Assembly: GCA_905178155.1 (NCBI GenBank)
Contig: CAJINV010000018.1
Coordinates: forward strand, 724,609-788,608
Length of the DNA: 64,000 nt
Source: Amoebophrya sp. A120
Taxonomy: Eukaryota > Sar > Dinophyceae > Syndiniales > Amoebophryaceae
Reading direction: 5' to 3'
The position numbers were made by a program, and so were the translations under genes. This document shows positions 1 through 13,100 of the stretch, piece after piece (position 1 is the stretch's first letter; every line of letters starts with the position of its first letter). The notes under the pieces are model-generated. The model ran no database searches and had not been told where the DNA came from. It saw nothing but the letters and a program-made list of their open reading frames with translations.

Positions 1-838
1 GATACAGTTCTTGGTTTTGGACTTGATTTTTTCTTCCACGAAGGATAATTCCGGTTCCACCGCTGCGTCCAGGAGTACGCTGAACTGAAACGCCAAGCTT
101 GGGATTCTTCACCAGGAAAGCGGACCAAGAAGAGCAACTACGCTTTCTTTTACAGGAGGCTATGGAGGTGGCGCTGCTCGCTTTTCTACTAGTTCGTCCG
201 TTTAATACTCCCGTAGTGCAACTTCTTGATGATGAGCAGCAGCTCCGGGTTGAAGTTGATTTCCACCAGGCCGCGCAGATGAGCCAGGCTTCCGTGGCCT
301 CGTCCGCCTGTCGATCGCGGTATTCTGCTGCGCAAGAAGCTTGAGCACGAAAATTCCACCAGATGTTGTGCTCTTCTGTCGTCCGCTCGTGAACGACGAC
401 CAGCAACGGAAGGTCTATGGAAGTGCCAGAATGGAAATCCTCGACGTGGAAATAATTTGTGATGCATGACATGCGACGCAAAAAAGACTGCATTGCAGAG
501 GACGCAATGGAGGCCGACTATTGTCCTTCCACGGGTTAAGAATTGGAGTGCTGATTAGCACGAGAGAAGGGCGTCCCTTTGCGTTAACCAGCATGACAGA
601 CATGCTTTGAGTGCCCGGGAGATTTGTCATGCGCCGCCCAGAAGTGGCGCTTCAACTGGAGTGCTTTTCTGCATTACAAACCATTTCCACTTTGAGGACT
701 TCCAACCTGAGGCTTTCATAAGGTCGCTTCAGGTTGTATACACGACCTTGTTGGCCACGTACTACTGCAACTACACGTAGAAGTAGTCCAAGCCTGGTCT
801 TGCCACTGACGTGCTGTACGGAAGCGCGCAGGAGCAAG
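1..838 (-). CDS. 3' part of an unidentified gene (partial, possibly dynein-heavy-chain-like)
   Basis: The gene reads on the minus strand and leaves the window at position 1. Two blocks (721-838 and about 190-415) are separated by an introner at 416-720. Deleting it with one AGGTC copy joins the frame as ...VYNLKR-PSVAGRR..., which then stays open to about 205. The stretch LRGLVEINFNPELLLIIKK near 210-260 resembles the 'VNFdPeLv.llrE' segment of the dynein heavy-chain tail, but the surrounding sequence does not match that family well. A stop follows near 190, and positions 1-98 are open again in another frame (AFQFSVLLDAAVEPELSF), so an unresolved intron probably lies at about 98-205. Upstream of 838 a decayed introner and unresolved frames follow. 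The identity is a weak guess; coding status is better supported than function. Confidence 0.35.
416..720. mobile_element. Introner, family E
   Basis: This 305-bp element is flanked by the perfect 5-bp duplication AGGTC (411-415, 721-725). Its ends (TATGGAAGTG..., ...GGCTTTCATA) are diverged versions of the family E terminal repeat. Removing it restores the frame of the first gene. Confidence 0.75.
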
Positions 839-1024
839 TATCCTGTGCAAAAGTATCGCAATGATCGTCCTAATCGCAATCATGCAACACAAATGTCACT
901 CATCTTTAGCTAAATCGCCCATGACAAATGTGACAAATTCCATTTGTCATCAACATGCTGAGCTAAAGATTTGCATTCTGTATATTTTTACCTACATACT
1001 AATCCGATACTTTTCCAATTCATA
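839..1024. mobile_element. Introner, family A (decayed)
   Basis: The left end is TATCCTGTGCAAAAGTATCG and the right end a degraded CCGATACTTTTCCAATTCATA. The flanks GCAAG/CGAAG match at only 3 of 5 positions, so this looks like an old copy. Frames on its two sides could not be joined with certainty. Confidence 0.6.
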
Positions 1025-3229
1025 CGAAGTCTTGCAAACCAAAACTTCACGCTCGTGCCTGTTTGCCGACAGCTCCGTTCGTCCCTCTCGTCGTGCTGAT
1101 AGAAAAGACTTCCACCTCCGCGACAAGTTGCTTGTTCCTCCGACCACACTGCGAGAAGTTCGTTGCAGAAGGTCCTCGCTTTTTTCCGTGATGTGTTGAA
1201 GTCGTCCACGACCGCCAGGGCGATGCGTTCTCCTCGCTAGATAGGTACTAGACTGGCCCTGATTTTTTCGCGAGCAAGTCGAACAAGTTGTGGATGATGG
1301 TCGTGACGAACTAGGACGACACCAGCAACCACCGCTCGTTGGATGAATCAAACACGGTGTGCCACGCCGCGTCTGCTTGTGCGTGACCAAGGAGATCTTC
1401 CCACCTGCTCGTTGTGCAAGAGGTAGAGTAGAACCTCGTCCGCGCTCTTCTCGCTTGTCCTATTTGTTGCAGACCTGCACGACCAGCTTTTTCTAGTACT
1501 ACAGCTTCTTCCCCGACCAGCGGCACGACACGACAGGTTGTTTCCTTCGTGGTGACAGCTGTTCAGCAGCTCAAGAAGAATACAGCACTTGAGCTTCTTT
1601 GCAAGAGCTCGTCCTCTTGTTGACCAAAAAAAAAATATTCTACAGAATTTTTTCAGATGAATGTGGTCTTCTTTGTCTTCATCCTCGGGGCGAGGGGAGG
1701 ACAAAACTCCAGCAGAAGCTACGATGCCAACATTCAGAGGGGAAGAACTTGTTGTAGTTGTTCTATGTGCCGTACGACGCTGTAGCTCGTGCTCATCATC
1801 TACACAGAGAAAGAACATGTTGACCCCAGCTGTTCTCTTTCATTTAAAGATTTTTTGGATTCAACTATCTGCCTTCGCGTGTGTTTCTTTTGGATCGTAA
1901 TGCAGCGTTCGCTCTCGTACTCGTTCTTGGGGCCAGTGATGCAAAAGCATACATAACTTTTATGACGCCTACTACGTAGCTCAGGAGACGAAACGCAGTT
2001 GTCCTCGGGGCAGTTACTTCGTGAGAATACTGCTTGCCAGTATGCGGCTCGGAAAAAGTGGCCCTGATATTATACTCATACAATAAATTGAATTTGAAGA
2101 AACAACAAGTCCAGAGCCAAACGTGCATTTGACTTTGAGGTCACATAGAAGGCAGCAAATTAGCTTGAACTTCTCTTTACACGCTGCAGAAATAACGTTT
2201 ACGTCCCAACAAAAAAAAGCTGATTCTCTGACGAGTTCGTGGCACACTGCGCTGGAGCTGCACGAGCAATCGTGCTGACGGATTTCTTTATCTTTTTTAT
2301 TTCCCCAAGAAACTACAACAGTAAGCGCGACTGGCTCTATTTTTTGTACTCCTTATTACACGCCCATCTACGTATTTCTCTTATCGCTGAAGAAAGTGTC
2401 AAATAATACCGGCGGAACACAGAGAGACAAGCAGTCGGGACCAGGCCGCAGAGGCTTCAGCCGAGGCACTTCATCTCCGGCGCACGATCACAAAAGGCGA
2501 GTACTAGCACAAACTACAGTGCGTGCGTGCGCGTGACCTACTCAGAGATTCTTACCGCTGCGCTGCAGGATAAGTGAGTAGCGCGCGCGGAAACGGAGCA
2601 GAAGCAGCTGGGCGCGCGAGGGCATGCGCGTAGCCCTGACCATCGGCGCTGCAATTATTTGACGAGGCTAGCCTTCTCCTTGCATTGATTATCTTGTACG
2701 AGCAATCAAAAATAGCCTGCTCGAGTTTCTTATTGATTCTTTTATGACAAGGACCAGCGTGCTTCATCAATTGTGAAAATTTATACTGGTTACCAGTATC
2801 TTTAATGCTTGGGAGCCGAAGCAAGTCGTGAGAACGTTACAAACCGGGCACCACTTCTACGTACCATTTTCGTTTTGCGCGTACGACGTGATCGTAGGTT
2901 TCGCGCGACATGGGCGGGGTTGTGTTTGATGTGTTACCAGATTAGGATATACGAAAATCAGTCGTGAGTGAGTAACTGTTTCTTTGACGTAAAGTCAAAA
3001 TCAATTCTATGCTTAAAGCTCTTTGGCTTTCTCTTTGGCTTTGGGGCTGGGACCACCATGTATGATATTTTTAGTTTCGATTTCATCTTGATTCTTTTTA
3101 CGTAAATTGTGCGTATGCAACTTTTTCACTTTTCGACGCATGCTCGTCACTGCAAAAAAAAAAAGAATACAGAAGCTCGGTCTAGTGTTCCTGTTCGGTC
3201 GCAAAAGGTACAGGTAGGAAAAAACTGAG
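1025..3229. other. No supportable gene
   Basis: Several short open frames exist on both strands (for example minus 992-1390 and minus 2552-2824). None has a recognisable motif and none can be joined to a neighbour through an intron. The left part may contain further exons of the first gene; the rest looks intergenic. Confidence 0.5.
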
Positions 3230-3398
3230 TATGCTCTGCAAAAGTAGTATCGCACTCGAATATATTGCAGCCTTGCATGACAAAAATCTCTACCTGGTAG
3301 ATCAGCATTCGAAATTCCAGTTTTCTTCTTACCAATGTTGTGCTTATTTGTGATGCTACGAATTTACACGTGCTGGTACGATACTTTTGCAGTGCATA
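3230..3398. mobile_element. Introner-like element, family A, outside known coding sequence
   Basis: This is a 169-bp copy with ends TATGCTCTGCAAAAG and CGATACTTTTGCAGTGCATA. The flanks CTGAG/CTAAG match at 4 of 5 positions. It lies about 300 bp beyond the VPS13 stop codon, so it is in the 3' UTR, in intergenic DNA, or in an unrecognised exon. Confidence 0.65.
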
Positions 3399-3706
3399 CT
3401 AAGGAAAGCCCTGGTCTAGCTTACTGGCAGGCGGCGAGATGAAGATCGCCATAGTTTATCCGGAGGGACCTCCTAGATGAAGTTGAAATCATGACAAATC
3501 AGGGTGGCCGCAGCCTGTTTTAGTTTTGGCGGCTAGAGGTCATGTTGACCTCGAAAACGAGATGAAAAAATTGTCCTGATGATGAAAATGACAAATTCAA
3601 ATGAGTTATAACACACTTTTTGTTTTCTCAATGCTTTGAAAAAAATTCCCATTCCCTTCCTCTGCGTCGTGCAAAAATTCTGCGGCATGTTCATCTTCAA
3701 CGTCCT
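3399..3706. other. 3' flank of the VPS13 gene
   Basis: No gene is seen. This stretch follows the VPS13 stop at 3707 on the minus strand and presumably holds its 3' UTR. No canonical AATAAA signal is obvious. Confidence 0.4.
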
Positions 3707-4186
3707 TTATGCGCAGTGATTGAGAAACAGGACCTTGCAGGCGTCCATCTCTTCCCGGCTCCCCGAAAGCTGGATTTCCGTGGAGTCCTTAAGCGACACG
3801 ATCAACTTCGTGCGTTCGTTGTCGGTTTTGTCCGTGATCGCCACATCGTAGTCGTCTTTTGCGGCAAAATACCACTTGTAGTGCTGGCGCGTGGTGGACG
3901 AGGAGGACGAGAGCGCATTGCTACCGCCGAGCATTTCCGTGTTGGTATCGAACGCCGAGGACTGCACCGCCATGCCGTATTGGTTTTGGCTTTGCACCAC
4001 TATGCGGCAAATAATGTACGCCTCCGTCAGAATCACCTCGGATTGGGAAACCTTGTTAAACCGGTGCGCCAGTAGCGCGTCCTCGCAGTTGAACGCCTCG
4101 GCCAGGAAAAGCCTCACCTTCGCGTGACCCAGAAAGTACGGACGCAAAACGCGATCCTCACCGTAGAGCGACCGGGGAAGACGGAT
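3707..4186 (-). CDS. VPS13: VPS13 exon 69: C-terminal PH-like domain
   Basis: After the family B introner the frame reads RLPRSLYGEDRVLRPYFLGH, matching the VPS13 junction 'vRpPR.f..d.virpY'. ALLAHRFNKVSQSEVILTEA, YIICRIVVQ, HYKWYFAAKDDYDVAI and TKLIVSLKDSTEIQLSG give the seven-strand pattern of the C-terminal PH-like domain. The last residues are CKVLFLNHCA, then a stop at 3707. Confidence 0.92.
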   Translation of the reverse strand: MRLPRSLYGEDRVLRPYFLGHAKVRLFLAEAFNCEDALLAHRFNKVSQSEVILTEAYIICRIVVQSQNQYGMAVQSSAFDTNTEMLGGSNALSSSSSTTRQHYKWYFAAKDDYDVAITDKTDNERTKLIVSLKDSTEIQLSGSREEMDACKVLFLNHCA

Positions 4187-7100
4187 TATGGCGCTCTCAA
4201 CTGTTACACTCTCAACTGTTACATGAATTTGTGACGTTAGAATGGCAAAACTGAGAGGGGGAAGATTGCGCCTTTTGCATGACAGATTTGGCGCAGATTC
4301 TCAGCCTGTTTGGCCCTTCGGGAATCTGTCATGCGAAGCAGCTGAATCGTGTCGATTCTGATTGGGATTTTGCATGACAAACCATGTAACAGCTGAGACT
4401 GTAACGTTTGAGAACGCCATACGGATCCGGGGAATGTTGCGAGCCTGAGGATGAGAAGGCGGTACGGTAGTTTGTAGATCGTTTGTTTTATGTTTTTCAG
4501 TGAGAGATCTGATAGAGATAGAGCACACGACCAGAAAGTCGACATCTTCGTGACCGGTTGCGGTTACGAAGAGAAATTTCCCTTACCTACGATAATAAAT
4601 CTCACCGCCATCATCTCTACAAAAAGATGAAATCTAGCTGCACGGTTGCTTTAGCTTTTCTTGTTTTTCTTTTTATGATTTTTTCGTACTTCTTCCTTCT
4701 TGGTCGCTCGTGTACTCCACCCCTGTGAAAGCATCACTATAAGTAAAAACCATGACTGGTATTAGAAAACGCCCTCACATACTGCTATCAGTGCCACCTT
4801 GTACGGGTGTCATAATTTTTCTACGAATGACTCGTAGTGGTCTTAGTTGTACCTTCTGTCGCAAGATAGTGTCGTCTACCCCGATGGCCTGGTCACGTAT
4901 GCCCTCCATGACGGCTTTCAGCCCTTCGCCCACCCCGATAATGGGTTTCGCGAACAGTCCCGCCACCTATCCGAGTGCACAACTGCCCCTCGACGTCCCA
5001 CTGCATTGTAGTAGTGCAATAGCAACAAAAATGGAAAAAGCGTTGGCAAGTCAAGACTGCTACTGCAGGAGCTTTTGCATGACAAATTCACACGGGCTGA
5101 CTCAGTGCTGTCTGGGAAGCTGCCGGCTTCTGTGATGTTCATGCCACAAATGGAGGCAAAAGAAAGCTGTATATTGTTTGCATGTTGACTAATGAGGAGG
5201 GAGTAGAAGGGTTGTGCATTTTCATACCACCCCGCGAGCGGTTCCCGTAGCTACGCGCTCCAAGGACCGGTCCTCCGCCGTTATGAATAAGAAAAAAGTG
5301 CTAGTACAGTTACGCACTGTGTTCTTGCAGAACAACCTTTGTCATGCTAGAAATAGACGTTTCTTGTTGCAGCCCTCGTTTGATACAAGTTGAGATTTTT
5401 CTTTTTTGATACGATCGCTGCACAACAATTATGGATGGAAAACTGCGAAATGTTTCATACCTATATATAAAGTACTAGCTAGCACGGCCCGGCACTGTTT
5501 TGAGCAAGATGGCGACCATTCTTTGCATTTTCTGGCGTCCCCACTAGCACGCTCGGACCGTGCTAGTGGGGACGCCAAAAAAAGCAACCCAGCTGGTTGC
5601 CGCGTGCTTTTGGAACCTACTTATGCTGGCCAGTTTCGAAATATGCGGCTCATTTTTTGGATATATATTCACTTTCTCGCCCGCATAGGTTCCAAAAGCA
5701 TGCGGCAACCAGCTGGGTTGCTTTTTTTGGCGTCCCCACTAGCACGGTCCGAGCGTGCTAGTGGGGACGCCACAAAATTCCAAGAATGGTCGCCATCTTG
5801 CTCAAAACAGGGTCCGACCGTGCTAGCTAGTACTTTATAGGTATGAAACTTCTCTACATTTTCCATCCCTAACAACAATTGCCAGGTTTCCCTGTCATGT
5901 AAAGCAAGTTTGTGTTGCTGAAGGTACAGCTGCAGCCAACGCGTAACTGGACTGACTTTCTTCTTCTTGGGATAGCCGTTGCAGCCTGGTACGGTTGACT
6001 GAATACGCCCGTGATACCGTCGGCGACGCCTGAGATAAACGGGTTCGAAGAGGGTGACCTTTTGCTTCAGCATAATTTGCTGGACATAATATGTCCTTGT
6101 GTGGAAAAAGGAGGACTAGAAGCAAGGGCTTTCAGCTTGGTTTTGCATCGGAGCAGGAGCCCTACCAAGCAGCCCTGCTGAAAAACATCAACGAAATCTT
6201 TATCTTCATGACACGACGACTAGCGACGTAGTTCCTTGGTACTACTATACTACTCGCACCCGTGGAGACGCAGAGGACCCACGAGAAAATGTAAATGTAA
6301 CAAGTGCTATATGCATATAGCTTCAGTTCATCAGATTCATCGCGAGCCTAAAACTTGATCGATCTTTGTTAGTCCTCGTGTAGTACCTTTGACTAGACTC
6401 TCGCCACCCCGGAGGAACCCATCGAAAATGGCCATGCTGTTGTTGCTATGAATTGCAAAAGTATCGCACTGGTATAAATTGCATCGCAAATTTTTTCAAG
6501 AAGAAAAATGAAATTTGTAATGCTATTTTAACCTGAAGAGGGATATTTGTCATGCACGATAGCAATTACTACAAAAAGTACGATACTTTTGCAGTGGATA
6601 GTCGCTCTGTGCTTCGGTATGGTGCCGCTCCCGCAGCTCGCTCAAGGTCGAAGGACCCTGTGCACCGCTATCCCGGCGGCGGTCCTCTTCCTCTGCGTAT
6701 CGGCTGGTCAAAGAGGTGACGTTCTGCGCCCTAGATTGGTTCCGGTTCTTTTTTCCCGCCGCGGAATACTGGGAATCCAGGGAAACGTATGGAAGCGGAA
6801 ACGAACTGCTTACTGCACCTCGCCTCGTCCTAGTACTCCTGCTCTGTTTCTGAGAGGCTAGGCCATGTTAACATGCAGGACAGACACGATCCCCAGACAT
6901 AGGCTTGCGACCTTCAAGAATTACAACCATTATACAAGCTTGTGAAGATATCTTAAGTAAAAAATTGAAGAGCCGCCATATGCAGAGCAAAGCAGAGAGG
7001 AGAATTCTTTTCGGTCACACCCTCCTGAAGATTATCTTTATACAAATCTCAAGGAGACCAGGAGGAGGCGCACGGGACGCGGTTCTTGCTTTGCTGCTTC

Positions 7101-10100
7101 TCATAGAATGGTTGACAGTCCCTGGTTGAAGTTTGCAATCAGTTTGGCGCCCGTGTCCGCGAGCCCGGTGGTCACATTCCGCATGAGCGAGCTCGTGCCC
7201 TTCCCGATGCCCGCCATGCCCTCCAGGCCCCCGCGCTGAAACCCCTCGTAGGGCTCCTTGAGAAACGCGTAGGCCCCGTCCCCCACGTAATTCAGGAAGT
7301 TCTGCGGGTTGCCAAAAAAGTTCGAGGACATAAGCAAGCGGTTCAGCTTATCAACTGCAAATGTGTCTGGGTCCGGAAAAATGGAACTTGTGATGCGTGT
7401 CTTGCCGTTCTAGAAAATTTGTGTTGCGTGAGCAGCAGGAGAGCCGCTTCCTTTGTTCTCATGCGCAAACGTAAATTGTAATGCGTGCTAGACATCAGAA
7501 AGCGTTTCAAAAGCTTGTCATGCGTGGCTGCCATGGCAAGCGTTGCAATCAGCAGCAAATCAGCATCACAGGTTTCCAGACCCAGACATATTTGCAATTC
7601 ATACAGCTGCATCACGCACTGCGACTTGTAGAATTCGGACATAGCTTTCAAGATCGACTGCATGCCACTGCCCTGGCCCAAGGTTTCCTTCAGCGTCATT
7701 TGGTCAAAGTATGAGAGTGGGCCGCAACTCCTCACGATATAATTGCCCCTATTTGATGTCATGCACTCTACCAAGTCGACTCTTCGCTTGCGCTTCCTTA
7801 TCCTTGCCTGTGGGACTGCTTGCGTGACAAGTTGACCCTGAAACGCAAACCACACGGCCGTCGGTATACGGTCGTGCGTGCATTCGTATTAGTATTGCGG
7901 AAGCGAGCACATTTATTTTTCCGAAGATACTGCTGATGCAAGTGCGTTTACAAATAAGGGGAGGAGGGGGTGGAGTAGTTGTGCTCAAATCTCATACGAA
8001 GTCCAACGGGCAGGACTCAACTCCCGACATGAAGGTCAGCACCTTCGTGAGCAGCGCGTTCCTATCCACTGCAAATATGTCTGGGTCTGGAAGCGCGAAA
8101 GTTTGTCATGCTCGGCTAGCATGACTCTCAGGTCTCTCATGCACGCTACCCAAACGTAGCACCAATTTTCTGTCATGCAAAAACGCAGTTTGTTATGCTA
8201 AATAAACAACACGTAGCAAGTCAGAAACTTGTCATGCTGAGCCGTCACTTGTGGCAGCCTCATGATACGCCACTCAACATCACAAGTTTCCAGAGCCAGA
8301 CATTTTTGCAATCCATAGTTCCGGAGGCCAAATTGCGGCTCCTCGCCCGGGTCGAAACTCGCAGTGAGCTTCATGTATCCTGTGTAAAAACGTCCCCACC
8401 CCAGAGTTGTCATGCAAATGCGCAATGGCAGGAACATCTGTAATGCGCATCTCCATGCGAGGCATTTCCAATCGTGTTTTGACGTTTGTAATGCTGGAAA
8501 CAGGATGAGGAAGTGGCTTTCTCATGCGGCTTTCCTTGTTAGCCAGCACCACGCTGCAGATGGAAACTTGTCATGCAGAACTCCCAAAACTTAGGAATTT
8601 GTGTTGCAGACTTCCCATCTTGACTATGGTGTGGGAAAGTTTTTACATAGGATATCATGTGGTCAAACTTCAGGTCTTGGAAAAAGACCTTGACCAGCTT
8701 CTGCACCTTCGACTGCAGGTTCGGTTCCTTCCAGTTTAGGTGACCAAAAAAATCAGCGAAAGTCTTGTACTGCGTCTGCTGTTGCAACGATCCGGAGTGC
8801 GAGCTTCTGCCGTGCAGCCCGTGCCCAAAAGTCCGGTCTTTCATTATTAAAGTGAAAAGTGCCTCCCAACCCTGAAATTGCAAAAATTTGTGATGCGAAG
8901 TTTCCAAATGAAAACTTTTTGTCATGCATGAAAGGAGTAATATGAATCTTTCTGATGCAGAGTCTAGGCGTGTATCGCATCGCTTGCATGCCGCTCTTGC
9001 TGGGGCCTTTTGCAATACAAATTTTTGCTATTCACGATCGGAAACCTGTGATGCTGCTAGATGCAAGAGGGCGAGTGTTTCATTTGGAAAGGTTTGCAAT
9101 ACAAATGTTCCCAAGTTCGGGGGGGGGCATTTTTCATTGTAATATTCATCTGTGAACGTACGACGTCGTGGTGCAAGGCTCGCCGGACGGCGTTTTTCGC
9201 CTTGTCCATTTTCGAATTTGCCGCGCCTGCTATTGTGAGGAAAAATCCCCCCATCCCATGTCAAAACGAAGTCTGTGATGCTGGATTTGCGTACACAAAT
9301 CAGCTTTCTCTTGCAGAAAGTGCTTGGCGGCATTTCCTAAGCCTGTTAGGGTATGCAGGAGGCTAGCAATAACGCATGGCAGACAGGTTTGCCGTAGCCG
9401 AAAGCGCATGACAGATTGGCTTTGGAATGCGCCACATGGCTCCTCTTGCCCTATAGGCAAGACAAAGATGATTTGTGGCCACAAATCAGCATCACAAATT
9501 TTTATTTTGATATGGGGAGGGGGGATTTTTCGTGCTGATACCTCCAGCCGAGGAAGACGAGCCAGGATGTTGCGAGGACGACCCACCTATGGAAAGTAAA
9601 AGTGTCTGGGTCTGGAAACTTGTAATGCTGCGTTGGGAATACAATAGTGAATGCTCTGTAATGCACAGGCAAGCATATCTGCGCTTCTTTGTGCTGCGTT
9701 GTTCGCATGACAAACTGTGCTTTTGCATGACAGGCAAAAGGGTCTCTTCTTGGACACGCAGATCACAACCTTTTTGGTCATGCCAGACAAGCATGACAAA
9801 TCTCGCAATCTTCCAGACCCACACATTTTTGCATTTGATACCACCTCCGGGCATCGTTCTTGCGCCTGCTTTATTACCCACCATACCCCCAGGTGGTCCA
9901 CCGCCAGCTGATAGCAAGCCGCCCGCCGTGCCACCGCCACCGGCGGGCGAGAAAGAGGTAGAGGCCCCACTTCCACCGCCTCCGCCAATCATGGCGTCTT
10001 CAATGGCAGCTTGGAACTTGTAGACCAGGGACAACATAATCTGCACCAGTTTCAAGTCGAACATGAGCAGCACCGGTTTGATTTTCAGCCGGACCTTGTC

Positions 10101-13100
10101 CAGATACAGGATGTCGTATTTCCCGTACCGTTCCCGAGTGTTGAACGCGCTGCTGGTCAGCGACTGGGCTGTTATCTTCGTTCGCTCCCGCACGTGGAAG
10201 TGCAAAATTGCCTCTGATTTGGTCTTCTCCTCTCGCCGTCTGCAGTATGGGAAAGGACAGAAAAGCGATGAAAAGTCAGGGAAGCGAGTTGTAGTTGAAC
10301 TTGAAATTGGGCTTTCACTTTCTACTTTTGCTGTCCGCTGTGCAGCAAATCCAAATGCAGAACAGATGACAGCACTAGTTTAGTAATCTTCGTAAACCTA
10401 ATCGCTTTCGCTTCCGCGCACACAAAAAATAAAAGATGCGAATGCAATGACAATGTCTGCTAGAAATACAACTGTATCTCTTGGTGTTGCCTCGTCAATA
10501 CTGAGGCAAGGTGCAGTATCAGCCTTGAAAACTACCCGTGTGGCGAAGAGGAAGACCAAATGCAGCCACCAGGGGTAGCGCATATATAGCAACAGACTTT
10601 ATTAAAACTGCACATAATTTCTAGTCATCCATGCTTTCTGACCAGCACATCACGACGCTTTGTCCCACAGGATATCTGGTTTTCGTTTGCGATTTGCCGC
10701 GCGCGCTCGTTGTCGACGAGCGAGGTTTCGGAGCTGTCTTGGAAGTTATGAGCTCCCCCGCGAGGACCCCCTCCCAGCATGGAAGATGAGCCGTCCACAG
10801 CCTCTTCCTGAATCGTTTCCAAGTGCAAATGTTGGGCCTGCACCAGCTGCTGGTGTCCACTTCTGCCACTACCAGGTCCAGCAGACGAACCACCCGAGGT
10901 GGAGCTGCTGCTGCCCCCGCCGCTCGCCCCTCCACCCGAGGACACCAGAATGCTCGGGTCCCGGGCCACGCACACGGGGAAGTGGGTGTCGCGCGCCTGC
11001 GTATCGAATGCAAAAATGTCTGGGTCCGGAAGATTCTGAGACTTGTCACGCACGGTTTGCATGAGCCATGATGTCTGTGATGCATGCCCTAGCATTACAG
11101 GTTTTTTGAGGGATTCTTGATGCCTACTCCGCATGACAAATGCCCTCTCCGCGTAGCAAAAATTAGAATCCTTTTGCTGCTCATGCAACACAAATTTTTT
11201 ACACATCCAAATGCGGCATCACAAGTTGAATTCTTCCAGACCCAGGCACTTTTGCTTTTGATACTGCGTGTCCAACTGCAAATCGCGGATGCTCAGGTCG
11301 TATGCATTGCAAATATGTAGTCTGTGTCTGGAGGAGGACAAGTTTGTCATGCACATTTTCCATGATCCATGATGTCTGTGATGTATGCCATAGCATCACA
11401 GATTTTTTAAAAATCTTCCTGATGCGCCTTCCGCATGAGAAATGCCCTGTCCGCGTAGCACAAATTGAACCCCTCTTGCTGGTCATGCAATACAATTTTT
11501 TTTGGAGTCCAAAAACAGCATGACAAGTTGCGACCTTCCAGACGACCCAGACATAGTTGCATTTGATAGATCGTACTCGTTGTGCGTTGGGTACACGTTG
11601 ACGCAGGTGTAGATCTCCTCCAAATACGCAAAGAGAATTTCCGCGTTCGCGTAGCTATCCACCAAATTCACATCACTTTGCCCGCTGTTGCGCGAAGAGG
11701 AGGACGAAGCGCCAGCGTTGTTTCGCGTTTGCAACAGCGCCTGTTTCGTCGTGTAGCTGTCGAGGGCGTCGCGGATCCGTTCAAAGGTAGTGGTCATCGT
11801 GACGCACGCGCCCTCTTTTCTGTACGAGGAAAGGGTGTTTTTCATGGCTTGAAAGAATTCGTCCGCCCAACTTTTGCTCGGCTTTCTCGTCTTGCCGACA
11901 AGGGAAATACCGATGCCCTTGCAGGCTATGCAACAGGAGAAATTTTCTACCGGTAAGCTATCCATAAGCATGTCTACATTCTTCACGCACTAATATTTTT
12001 ACAAGAAAATGCCTGCTTGCATCAAATGAAATAACTTGCGCAGCGAGCTCATTCAGGCGTCAAGTGACGAAGGCTCAGGTTTGGATTTGATGCCGTGGCG
12101 GTCAGGATAGGCATATGTTGAGATGATGCTGCGAAGTCCTTTTTCTTTCATGCAAGATCATGACCACCGGATGATGTTGATGATCATATACATATTCGCG
12201 ATGGCGTCTTCAACGTACGTACGTGCGCGGTAATATATTTCCCCGTCCTCCTGTGGATACAGTTGATTTTGAACACGCGGGCCATCGATCGGTGCGCCAA
12301 CGGGGCGAGCGCTGCGTAAGCAACTTGGTTCGACGTGGAGGGGATGTTCGGCGTGGCCGTTTGCCTCAGCGCTGGTCCAGAGGGAGCATGCTTCGCTCCA
12401 GAAGACGAAGAGATCTTGAGCCTGTTGCTCGCCTTCATCTTGTCCACATTTGAGGTCACGCTCGTATGGCGTTCTCAAATGTTACACTCTCAACTGTTAC
12501 ACGAATCTGTGATGCTAAAACAGCAACAGGAAAAGGGGCAAGCTTGCACGTCTCGCATCACAAATTTGGCACACATTTAGATGCTGCCTAGCCCTTCGAA
12601 AATTTGTGATGCGAAGCAGCTTGATCGCCTGGCGGCTCAGGGTCATTTTGCATGACAAATCATGTAACAGTTGAGAATGTAACGGTTGAGAACCCCATAG
12701 CTCGGTCGCCAGAAAATGAGGTACTCCACCGGGCCAATCTTTTTTAGCTCCCACCGAACCGTGTAGCGCTTCAGCTCCCTCTATGGAAGCGTCAGGTTTG
12801 AAATCGTCAAAGTTGAAATAATTTGTAATGCATAAATATAAAATGCATGACCCGAGGTACGTGTGTTGCAGAGCAGGCAAGTGGGGCCGATTGTAAGCCT
12901 GTTTGGGGCTACAGGTCGAGCTGCTAAAGTAGCATGAGAAAATCACTCTTCTTTGCCTAACCAGCATGGCAAACTGGATTTAGGGACCACCGAAATTTGT
13001 CATGCGCCACTTACAAACTGGCTTCCAACTGGCATCCATTTTATGCATGGCAAATTATTTCAACTTTGTCGATTTCAACTCTGACACATCCATACCCTCC

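Noticed and set aside
3620-4075. Plus-strand open frame of 151 codons
   Set aside because: It is the shadow of the VPS13 C-terminal exon, whose minus-strand reading matches the conserved PH-like domain.
5669-6073. Arginine-rich open frame LFEPVYLRRRRRYHG as a possible VPS13 exon
   Set aside because: The conserved segment expected here is already supplied by exons 64-67, and half of this frame is the foldback palindrome.
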